Below are positions 51,810-61,732 of a stretch of DNA of 64,000 nucleotides, piece after piece. The notes beneath the pieces were generated by a model. The model ran no database searches. It was given only the letters and a program-made list of their open reading frames with translations, and was not told the DNA's origin. The position numbers were made by a program, and so were the translations under genes. Position 1 is the first letter of the stretch, and each line of letters opens with the position of its first letter. Source of the stretch: Azolla caroliniana (taxonomy: Eukaryota; Polypodiophyta); contig JBHGNT010000014.1 in the NCBI GenBank assembly GCA_043228905.1, forward strand, positions 1,798,001 to 1,862,000, in the 5' to 3' direction.

Positions 51810-53145
51810 CGCCCTAGATCCGTGCAACCCATTAGTGGTTCTATTTCCTCTAAGCAAGTTAGCAATGTGTTCTTAGCTCAAGTAATGGTTAGTACTAAAA
51901 GTACTCATCTAGTACATGTCTTAACACTCTTAGATTCCGGAGCCAACTCTTGCTTCATGGATAGGAATTTTGCCCAAGCTCATCAGATATCCCTAAGAAA
52001 ACATTCTTGTCCAGCATCGATAGTAGTTATTAATGGTCGTCCCATTGCTTCCGGAAAAATTGTAGAGGAGTTAGAGCCGATTCAAGTTGTCCTAGATAAC
52101 TTGGTGAGTGTAGTATCATTTAATATAATTAGTAGTCCAGATCATCCAACTATCTTGGGGTTACCGTGGTTCGAATTACATAACCCAAACATAAATTGGA
52201 GAACAAGAGAAATCCGGTATCGACAAATCCGAGGATCTACTCATAAGATTGCAACCATTTCGCTACAACAATTGCGTGAGGAAGGACGCAATGAAGCAAT
52301 GTTTGTCTTCACGGTATCAATAAAACCTTCCAACACTACTAAAGAGGAATCCACAGTTCAACTTCCAGAGAAGTATCGTCAGTATGCTGATGTGTTTGAT
52401 AAGGTACAAGCCAATACGCTTTCTCACCAATGACCGTATGATTGCCCCATTGATTTACAACCGGGAAAAGAGCCACCATGGGGACTGATCTACAATTTGT
52501 CACCAACCGAGTTAGAAGTCCTTCGAGCCTATATAGAGGAGAATTTGGCAAACAGTTTCATTCGACATTCGAAATCTCCAGCCGACACACCCATTTTCTT
52601 CGTCAAGAAAAAGGATGGATCACTTCGTCTCGTCGTAGACTACCACGGCTTGAATAAGGTTATCATCTGGAATAGGTATGCACTTCCCCTTATCTTAAGT
52701 CTTTTAGAACGAATCAATGGTGCAAGTTTCTTTACAAAGATTAACTTACGAGGAGCATATAACCTCGTACGGATCCGACTACGAGATGAATGGAAGACCA
52801 TGTTCCGTACCAGATATGGGCACTTCGAGTATACAGTCATGCCATTCGGTCTCACCAATGCACTAGTAGTCTTCCAGCACATGGAAACTGATATATTCCG
52901 AGATCTCTTGGATGGTTGATCATCTATTTGGATGATCTACTGGTTTATTCAAAGACCCAAGAAAAGCATGATTCTCATGTACTGTTAGTACTAAAATGGC
53001 TTGAGAACATAGTCTTTATGTAAAACTAGAAAAATGTAGCTTCAAGTGCAACCAGGTGGAATTTCTGGGCTATGTCATCTCCTCGGAATGCATCTCTATG
53101 GATCCAGCTAAGGTCAAAACTGTGGTAGAGTGGTAGAATCCACAT
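51801..53145 (+). pseudogene. GYP-1b pol, protease and RT
   Basis: Protease LLDSGANSCFMDRNFAQ, then RT ([41 protein letters not shown]) with TGA at 52431 and 52918 and a frameshift around the catalytic segment (IYLDDLLVYS in another frame). It ends near KTVVEW, where COP-E lies. Confidence 0.85.
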
Positions 53146-53147
53146 TC

Positions 53148-53167
53148 GTTTCGCTCTGATACTAGAT
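53148..53167 (-). other. Primer-binding-site-like sequence outside the COP-E 3' LTR
   Basis: On the minus strand, directly after the 3' LTR end, the sequence is ATCTAGTATCAGAGCG. This resembles the internal PBS flank ATCTGGTATCAAAGTG next to the 5' LTR at 58005-58017. A 3' LTR should be followed by host DNA instead. Confidence 0.65.
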
Positions 53168-53807
53168 TGTAAAGAATATGCGGAATAATCTTCGTCCACA
53201 ACCAAAGCTTAGATCACTTAATGATAATCAAACAAAGAAGAAATGGGAAATGGAAGTATGTACACAAACAAAAAGAGAATGCACAGGATGTTAACGTGGA
53301 AAACCCTAGATGGGAAAAACCACGGGAGTCCACAAACTCCAACTCTCACTATGCAAGAAGAATACAACAGGGGAACACAGAGGCAACGACCTTGTGCTCA
53401 CAATCTTCGCCTGAAGGCGGTTACAACAGAGACTCACTCTCTCTCTCTCTCTCTTTCCCTCTGCTACACTCTGTACAACAGTTACACCAATATCACTATA
53501 CAAAATAATAACAACACAATGATACACCCATCTACACACTCTGTTTGCCCTAGGTCATATTTATACTAGTATGTCTTTAGGACTATTTACAAATGTAGCC
53601 CCAATGGGCTCTTAGAAACATATTTCCATATATGTCCCTTCATCCGGTGAGAGGTTCTTACCGGGCCTGCATCATCCAGTTCTCACCGGGTACTCATCAT
53701 CTGGTTCTCACTGGGTCTTCCGTTGCCGGGTACTCCTCATCCGGTTCTCACTGGGTCTTCCGTGGCCGGGTACTTGTATCCCATCTGGAGGGACTGAAAT
53801 CCTAACA
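53168..53807 (-). repeat. COP-E 3' LTR
   Basis: 640 bp. On the minus strand it starts TGTTAGGATTTCAGTCC after the polypurine tract GAGTGAAGGGGGAGTT and ends ...CATATTCTTTACA. U3 holds three tandem copies of a ~40-bp unit (CCGGTTCTCACTGGGTCTTC on the plus strand, 53640-53790). Confidence 0.88.
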
Positions 53808-53875
53808 AACTCCCCCTTCACTCCGGCATTGGATGCTTCGTCAATCCGATCCGCTTCCGGCATGCATCCAACTTC

Positions 53876-53959
53876 CTTACCGGGTACTCATGATCTGGTT
53901 CTCACCGGGTCTTCCGTTGCCGGGTACTTGTATCCCATCCGGAGGGACCGAAATCCTAA
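53876..53959 (-). repeat. Partial COP-E LTR start with second polypurine tract
   Basis: Part of U3 (CCGGGTACTTGTATCCCATC to AATCCTAACA) plus AACTCCCCCTTCACTCCGGC recurs inside the element, 70-150 bp from the true LTR edge. A short internal tandem duplication of the LTR/polypurine junction is thus present. Confidence 0.8.
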
Positions 53960-56900
53960 CAAACTCCCCCTTCACTCCGGCATGGGATGCTTTGTCAATC
54001 TGATCCACTTCCGGCATGCGTCCAACTTGTCGGGTATCAGCACCTTGGTCAACATATCTGACCCATTCTCCTCCGTGTGGATCTTCGTCAGCATGAACTC
54101 TTGATCTTCTACTCGCTCCCAAATCTAGTGGTACTTGCGCTGGATGTGCTTTGTTCTGGAATGGTATGCCGTGTTCTTTGCAAGGTGGATGGCACTTTGA
54201 TTGTCGTAGTAGAGCCGGTATTCCTATTGCTGGACCCCTAGCTCTTCGATGAAGTCCTTCATCCACAATATTTCCTTGTTGGCTTCCACAGCTGCCATGT
54301 ACTCCGCCTTCGTGGTTGATAATGCAACCGTCTTCTGCAGCCTCGACTGCCACGAAACAACTCCCCTTGCATATGTCATGACATATCCGGATGTTGACCG
54401 GCTGGTATCTGCATCAGCCGACATATCTGAATCGATGAAACCGTCAAACTGGGGTTTACCGGAGCCGAATCGGAGACACATACTTGAGGTGCCTTTCAAG
54501 TACTGGAGTATCCATTTTACCGCATTCAAGTGCTCCTTGCCGGGATTGCTCATGACACGGCTCACCACTCCGACTGCGTATCTAATATCCGGTTGGGTAC
54601 ACACCATTGCGTACATTAAGCTCCCAATGGCAGAGGCATATGGTATCTTCATCATATCCGCCTTCTTTGCCTTCGTCTTCGGGCTTTGCTTACCGGATAG
54701 CCTACAGTTTGCTGGGAGTGTCGATCCAACCGGTTTCGCATCTGACATGTTGAACCACTGAAGCGCATTTGTCACGTACTTCTCCTGTGACAGCCACAAT
54801 TGCTTCTTTGACCAGTCCCGAATGATATGTATCCCCAGTATCTGTCTTGCCGGACCCAAGTCTTTCATTGAGAAGGTCCGGTTTAGAGCCTTCTTCGGCA
54901 TCCATATCTTGACATGGTCTCGTTCGACGATCAACATGTCATCCACGTACAAGAGGAGTATCAGGAAGTCTCCTCCGTCAAATTTATTCACAAACACGCA
55001 GTGATCGGCTTGCGTTTTGTGGTACCCTTGATCGGTCATGAAGGAGTCGAACTTCCGGTACCATTGCCGGGGAGCCTGCTTCAAACCGTAGAGGTTCTTC
55101 TTCAACCGGCAAACCAGGTGCTCCTTCCCTTTCTTCACAAATCCCTGTAGTTGCTGCATGTAGATGTCCTCTTCGAGGTCTCCGTGGGGGAACGTCGTTT
55201 CACGTCTAACTGCTCTACCTCGAGGTCCATGCTTGCCGCTATGCTCAACACCGTCTGGATGGAAGTCATCTTTACTACTGGGGCAAATATCTCGTCGAAG
55301 TCCACGCCTTTCTTCTGCTGGAACCCCTTCACCACGATCCTGGCTTTGTATCTCGAGGGGTTATCGACATCTCCCGGTTTCAGCTTGTACACCCACTTGT
55401 TCCGAAGTGCCCGCTTTCCTTTCAGCAACTCCACCAATTCATACGTGTAGTTCTCATGTAGGGAATCCATCTCGTCTTGCATGGGTGTCATCCTTCACTT
55501 CTTCGAAGCTTTCCGGCTCCCCCTCATCGGTCAGCAACACGCGTTCAACATCCGGAAATCTCCATGGGCACTTCTTTCCTGGAGAGGATATCTCCGTCCT
55601 CGGTTTTCGGTAACCGGCTCCTGTGTCTATTCTTTGTCCGAATCCGATTCGGGATCTTGGCCGGTTCTGGTTCCTGGTTCCTCTTCTTCTTCTGCTGGTT
55701 CAGTGTCCTCTCCATAACCGGCCGGTTCTTTGAGTGTCAACTGGCTCTTAGCCGGGTAGGTCCGTATCTCATCGAATCGGTCCTTTCCGGTCGACTCAAA
55801 GTTCATTATCTTCTTCTCCGACTCCAAGTCGGCAAGAGTTTTGTCCTCCATGAAGATAGTATCTTGACTCCGGAAAACCTTCTTGTCGACCGGATCCCAC
55901 ACTTGGTAACCGAACTCATCATCATATCTGAGGAATATGCATGGCCGGGTCTTGGGATCCAGCTTTCCTCTCTGGTCCTTACCAACATGCACGTACGCGA
56001 GACACCCGAACACCTTCAGATGCCGGTAGGACACTTCCTTACTGGTCCACACTCTCTGCGGCGTGTCTCCATCCAAGGGTACTAAGGGTGACATGTTTAT
56101 CACATATGTCGATGTTGACAGCGCCTCAGCCCAAAACGTCTTGGGTAACTTAGCATGTGCTAGGATACTCTAGACCCTCTCCATTATGGTTCGGTTCATC
56201 CTCTCGTCCAACCCATTCAGTTCCGGCGTCTTCGGCATGGTAAATTCGAGCCAGATTCCCTTCGAGTGGCAGTACTCCTCGAACTGCCCCCGATATTCTC
56301 CTCCGTTATCTGCTCGAACCGCCTTCAACTTCCGGCCGGTTTCTCTTTCCACTCTTGCGTGGAGCTCCTTGAAAGCGGATAACACCTGATCCTTCGTCTT
56401 CAGTGGTGTGGCCCACAGCCTCCGGTTGTGGTCATCTATGAATGTCACGAAGTACTGCGCTCCGGCATCTGACTTCGTGTCCACTTGACACACGTCAGTA
56501 TGCACCGACTCCAGTGGTGCATTACGTCTCATTGGTGGCCTTGATCGGAAGGAGGTCCAGTTTTGCTTACCAGCCAGGTAGTCGATGCACCTCTCAAGAT
56601 GCATGTTCTTCACCGGAATGAGGTTGTCTTCAGCAAGCCTCTTCATCCCCTTCTCGCTCATGTGACACAGTCTCTTGTGCCATAGCTCACCGGTAGTGTC
56701 GGATGCAACGTTTACTTCTTCCGGGCATAACCGGGCATTCATCATGTACAATGTGTTGACCTTCCGGGCCCGAGCCACTATCAGGCTCCCCTTGCTGAAC
56801 TTCATGACACCGTTCCGGATGCTACCCGTGTAACCTTCATCATTTAGCCCACCGGCTGATATCAGGTTCAGTCGAACCTCTGGAACGTGTTAGACATCCT

Positions 56901-57999
56901 TCAGCAGCAACTTGCATCCGGTTGGAGTTGTCAGCCACACGCCTCCTATGCCGACAATTCGGCATGTACCTTCATTCCCCATTTGGACACATCTATGATC
57001 ATCGGCTGTGTAGGATGAGAAGCATTTCCGGTCCGGGGTCAGGTGGAACGACGCTCCGGAATCGACAACCCACATTGTTTTGTCGCTGGCAAGGTTCAAC
57101 TCACTCTCCTCGGTGATGAGCATCAACTCCTCTTCACTTGCCGCGATTGCCGTCATTCCCTTCCGGTCCGGTCCCCTTCGGTCTTTATCGTTCCGGTCCG
57201 GTGACCGCTTCGAATCAGTACTATCGGTTTCCTTTTCTTTTCGGAAATGCTGACAATTCTTCTGGAAGTGCCCCGGCTTGCCGCAATAGAAGCACGTAGG
57301 CCTCCCCCTTGACTTTGACCGTGTCCCCGACTTTTCCCGGTTCTGGGGACTATGGTTCCTTTGTCTTCCGCGTTCCAATTCGGTAAGGAGTGCTTTGGAG
57401 TCAGAGGTCGTAACCTTGTCTTTCCGACGCACCTCCTCATCTAGCAAGCTCGACTTGACTCTTGGTAGGGACAACTGTTTTCCTTCTGGTCCGGCGTTGC
57501 CCAAGGTGACAACTAATGCCTCCCAGCTATCCGAGAGGGAACGGAGTAGGAGTAATGCTAGTACCTCATCGGCGAGGGGTACTTCCAACGATGTTGCCTG
57601 GTGAATCAGCCCCTAGAAGGCTTTCATGTGCTCCGCCATGCTAGAGCCATCTTGGTACTAGAGCCGCATTAGCTTCCGGAATACCGAAACCCGATTAACA
57701 ACATTTTTGTTCTGGAACATAATGCTGATCTTCTCCTAGAGCTCACGAGCCTTACTCTCCTCATTAAAGTTGTTGTACAGGCTCATGTCGATGAAGCACC
57801 GTATGTACGCCATTGTCTTCATGTGCATCACCTCCCATATCATGGCATCTATCTTGTTCAATCTCTTGTCCCCGAACTGAACCGGCAACCAAAGATCTTT
57901 AACCACGAGCATGTCCCTCATCTTCGACTTCCATATTGAGTAGTTGGAGCCGGTGAGCTTGAACATGCCGCCAAATGAATCTTCCATCTTCTGTGTCAT
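53960..57999 (-). pseudogene. COP-E gag-pol, Tnt1-like copia
   Basis: One minus-strand frame runs from ATG 57999 to about 55195 with only in-frame stops, for example 57736, 56890, 56168 and 55627. Gag: FKLTGSNYSIWKSKMRDML. Zinc knuckle: CFYCGKPGHFQKNC. Protease: WVVDSGASFHLTPD. Then GELWHKRLCHMSEKG; integrase HTDVCQVD, DNGGEYRGQFEEYC, ELNGLDERMNRTIMERV. RT from 55491 (NKWVYKLKPGD, FDEIFAPVVKMTSI). After a frameshift near 55190 it continues with LYGLKQAPRQWYRKFD, the catalytic LLLYVDDMLI, and RNase H (GFIDSDMSADADTSRSTSG, TVALSTTKAEYMAAVEANKE). Better preserved than COP-D. Confidence 0.9.
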
Positions 58000-58003
58000 T
58001 TCA

Positions 58004-58015
58004 CTTTGATACCAG
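58004..58015 (-). other. COP-E primer binding site
   Basis: On the minus strand TGGTATCAAAGT follows the 5' LTR after a 2-3 bp spacer, initiator-Met tRNA type with changes. Confidence 0.7.
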
Positions 58016-58017
58016 AT

Positions 58018-58282
58018 TGTAAAGAATATGCGGAATAATCTTCGGCCACAACCGAAGCTTAGATCACTTAATGATAATCAAACATAGAAGAAATGGGAAA
58101 TGGAAGTAAGTACACAAATAGAAAGAGAATGCACAGGATGTTAACATGGAAAACCCTAGATGGGAAAAACCACGGGAGTCCACAAACTCCAACTCTCACT
58201 ATGCAAGAAGAATACAACAGGGGAACACAGAGGCAACGACCTCGTGCTCACAATCTTCGCCTGAAGGCAGTTACAACAGAGA

Positions 58283-58315
<33 letters not shown>

Positions 58316-58677
58316 TCTGCTAGGCTTTGTACAACAGTTACACCAATATCACTATATAAAATAATGACAGCACAATGATACATCCATCTACACACTCTAT
58401 TTGCCCTAGGTCATATTTATACTAGTATGACTTTAGGACTATTTACAGATGTAGCCCCAATGGGCTCTCAGAAACATATTTCCATATATGTCCCTTCATC
58501 CGGGGAGAGGTTCTCATCGGGCCTGCATCATCCAGTTCTCACCGAGTCTTCCTTGCCGGGTACTCATCATCCGGTTCTCACTGGGTCTTTTGTTGGTGGG
58601 TACTCCTCATCCGGTTCTCACTGGGTCTTCCGTTGCCGGGTACTTGTATCCCATCCGGAGGGACCGAAATCCTAACA
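58018..58677 (-). repeat. COP-E 5' LTR
   Basis: 660 bp matching the 3' LTR (53168), with the same U3 minisatellite but different unit sequences. GYP-1b pol resumes at 58678 (CAATGCTTTTTAGG). Confidence 0.88.
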
Positions 58678-59539
58678 CAATGCTTTTTAGGCTTTGAGAA
58701 TTTCTACCGCAAGTTTATACAGGATTACTCAAAGCTTATTTTGCCTCTCACACAACTTACCAAGAAGGGGGAGTTGTTTGTTTGGTCTAAAGAAGCAAAC
58801 ATGGCTTTTGGGAGTCTTAAGAAGGCATTTACATCAGCTCCTATTCTAGCTCATGTTGATCCGGCAAAACCATTCATCATTGAGGCAAACGTGTCAGATT
58901 TCTCCTTGGGTAGCATTCTTTCACAACAAGGTGATGATGAAAAGCTACATCCTGTGGCTTTCCACTCATGCGAGTTTAACGCCGCCGAAATCAACTATGA
59001 AATTCACGATAAAGAGCTATTAGCAATAGTGGACCCTTTTACGCAATGGAGGCCTTTTCTAGAGAGATCACAAAAATCTTGCCTACTTCTAGAATGCTCC
59101 TGTATTAAATCGACGTCAAGCTCGGTGGACCCAATTCCTCACTCGTTTCGACTTCAAAATTACATATTGTCCTGGAAAGCAGCAAGGGAAGGCATATGCA
59201 TTATCGCGGCGCTCATATCTAGCACCGCATCCCGGCGAGCCAACATTCGATAACCAAAAGCAAGTAATCCTGGGACCGACACAACTGCAAGCAACGCGGG
59301 TTTTCGATATGCCATCGGATTCCCACATTATCGATACCATACGTGAGGACTTGGAGACAGATGCTTTCGCTCAAGCCATTCTAGCACAAATTGACCCCTC
59401 TCAGTCATCTTGTTCACAGTCGCAACAACCAGGTATGGATTATTGACAATTCAAATGTCCAAAATGACACATATACAACTGGGCATTTTGGTAGTACTAA
59501 AACATTAGATTTAGTACAACGATCATTCTAGTGGCCCCA
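58678..59539 (+). pseudogene. GYP-1b pol, RT end and RNase H (right part)
   Basis: GFENFYRKFIQDYSKLILPL, FIIEANVSDFSLGSIL and EINYEIHDKELLAIVDPF correspond to GYP-1 RNase H (Asp of DASDF changed to Asn-Val). It is frameshifted near 59070 and contains a deletion near 59455. It stops at ATCATTCTAGTGGCCCC, the integrase WWP region, where COP-B3 is inserted. Confidence 0.85.
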
Positions 59540-59939
59540 TGTAAAAGAATATGTGTGCGGAAGCATATGTGTAAGAACACAGAGTGCACGGTTTGGAAGT
59601 ACGACAGTTCGGTGAAACACAAAAAACACAGAGAAAGGGAGGGAGAGATAGAGAGAGTAGAAAATACGAAACTATATTGAAATAATTCTCTGTACATATT
59701 TCGTGCTCTGTGAGCACCTTTTATACAAGCCTTGACTATCGGGCTGACACAAGTACTGCTAGTACTTGACCACTCATAAATGAGCCTTATACACTAACTC
59801 CCAAAACTATTCCTTACGAGGAATAACATTCTAACGGCCTCTTGATTTAAACACTACCACGGCCATATTTTCCATATGGATTTACGCACCCAATCTACGT
59901 ACTGGGTTACGTACCCAATGTTGAGCTTGTCTCTCAACA
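59540..59939 (-). repeat. LTR-B, 3' LTR of COP-B3
   Basis: 400 bp. On the minus strand TGTTGAGAGACAAGC to ...CACATATTCTTTTACA, with a TATA-like TTGTATAAAAGGTGC. A polypurine tract (TTGAGGGGGAG) lies at 59940-59950. It matches LTR-B at 19288. Confidence 0.88.
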
Positions 59940-59950
59940 CTCCCCCTCAA

Positions 59951-60891
59951 GCTCAACTTGAGATTCCGCGTGCTCCGCTGGATCTTCGCTCCGGCTTCTC
60001 CTGGCTTCACGCCTCACTCGCGCTCCTCGACCCGTTTGATTTCGTGCGCTTCGACCCTTCCGGTCAGCTTGTCTGCTCATGCGGCCCCTCTCAGCTACCT
60101 TGTTATCGCGGTGTTGGCGCCTCTTTCGTTGCCCTTTCCTCCACTTGGCCCTGAGTCGATTCGTATATCCAAATCGAACATTTCGATTAAATTAGACACT
60201 TCTGATTGAATTCCACTTTCGCCCGAATTGGCTGTCTCTAATTCATCTTTTGTTTTTAGGCCCTTGACAACATCAGACCACGTCTTGGCCTTGGCCTTTA
60301 CACCCTTCTTGGTAGTATTTCCCCTTTGTTGGGTTGTCTTCGGCTCTTCCTTGTGATTACGACCCTTGTTTCCTTCTTCATTGGCTTCTTCAGCCAGCCT
60401 GAAATTGAATTCTTCATTCGTTTCGGCATAACGGTCACTACCGCTCCTTTCACGCTCTTGTTCCTGTTCTTGTCTCCCCCTCAAGTTTGGCATATCGAGG
60501 TGATGCAAACCCAGTTCACCCGAGACATGCCCTAACTTTTCGAGACCAAGGGGCTTGGTGAAGATGTTGGCAATCTGCCGACTGGTTGGAACATACGCCA
60601 GTTCGCCCTCACTAGAAAGGACACACTCACGGACAAAGTGATAATGCACCTCAATGTGGTTGGTCCGGGCGTGGAACACATGGTTCTTCGCAAGGTGGAA
60701 GCTGTTGAGGTTGTCACAATAGATCATTGTTGAATCGAACACCTTGACATGCAGATCCCGTTATAGCCGTTTCAGCTAGATGACTTCGCACGTAGTGACA
60801 GTCGCCCCTCGATATTCAACCTCCGTGCTCGACAATGCTACTGTTGGCTGCTTCTTACTACTCCACGCTGTCGAGTTATTACGCAAGTGCG
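59951..60891 (-). pseudogene. COP-B3 RNase H and charged C-terminal extension
   Basis: From 60891 down: TAWSSKKQPTVALSSTEVEY, a stop near 60778, YCDNLNSFHLAKNHVFHAR, HIEVHYHFVREC and NIFTKPLGLEKLGHVSGELG. The extension follows (QEQERERSGSDRY, GNKGRNHKEEPKTTQQ, KTWSDVVKGLKTKDELETAN) to TAG 60095. LKTKDELETAN corresponds to EKTEDELETTN in COP-B1. GYP-3 cuts the copy off upstream at 60892. Confidence 0.85.
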
Positions 60892-61661
60892 TGTGGAAAC
60901 GAGGCGGGACCGCGGGGGTCTCGAACCAAAGAGCAAGCGAGGGAGGAGAAAGAGAGAGAACCGGCTACGCAGGACCGGGGATACACAGGGACACGGCCCT
61001 TCAGCACGGAGAACGCGAACAGACACCGACACAGACAGATGCGAATGACTAAATATGTATATTAAGAAAAATGGCTAACACGACTACAACCCTCGATGGG
61101 GCACAGGTTGGTTACAACCGAACAGGCCGGCGAACAGATGCCGATGCTTGTTCGCTTCGACGCACAAAGGGGTAGCAGGTCGGAGGTGCTGCCGGAAGCA
61201 CTTGGGCGTTCCTCGAAACAGCGCGAGCCTCCTCGGAACCCTGCACAGAAAAGCTATGGAGCTCAAGAAGGAAGGAAACAGAGAGAGAAGCGTCCAGAAT
61301 AGGTCCGACAGCACTTCGTCCTCTCTGCGCGAGATGCCTGCAACAGCTCTTTCCTGCTCCTTATATAGGCCGACGAGCAGGCCGTCATGTCAGCTTTATT
61401 CCCTGTCCCTTTTGGACAGGGATCCGCTCCGTTCTTCCCGCATCCGCGTAGTTACGCCGCCGACTCGTACAGATCCTTAGCTCGCGCGCGCGACCGAAAA
61501 GACTGTTCGCGCGGTCTTTGTCTCCACTTGTGTTAGGGCCCGTTCCTGCCGATTATCCTCCTAATTCGCTTCTATGTACAACTTGGAGCGTGCGCGCGTG
61601 AAGAACCGGTTCCCACGCCTTGGTGCGCCGATTCCGCTTATGGACGGTTTTCTTCACGACA
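60892..61661 (-). repeat. GYP-3 3' LTR
   Basis: 770 bp, GC-rich. On the minus strand it starts TGTCGTGAAGAAAACC after the polypurine tract AGGTGGGGGCGGA (61662-61674) and ends ...GCCTCGTTTCCACA in COP-B3 RNase H. A TATA-like CCTATATAAGGAGC lies near 61360. The other LTR lies beyond the window. Confidence 0.8.
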
Positions 61662-61732
61662 TCCGCCCCCACCTAACCGCGCATCCTCCGGTATGCGCCA
61701 AGAGAGTTGGGACGGAGAAAACCGGCCCGTCT

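Larger units (their letters stand above)
50130..53145 (+). mobile_element. GYP-1b: decayed relative of GYP-1, left part
   Basis: 5' LTR 50130-50539 (TGATATGGCAAGATTCGAAC to TTCCTGACA) carries the same tRNA-like module, TATA region, CT tract and TAGTACTA motifs as GYP-1. Gag and pol follow in the same order with many substitutions. COP-E interrupts near 53146-53168 and the element continues at 58678. Confidence 0.9.

Noticed and set aside
55477-56085. 202-codon plus-strand ORF
   Set aside because: Antisense to the well-supported COP-E integrase/RT linker; no recognisable motif.
53163-58682. Target duplication for COP-E
   Set aside because: TAGAT and CAATG differ; the left flank looks like internal primer-binding-site sequence instead.
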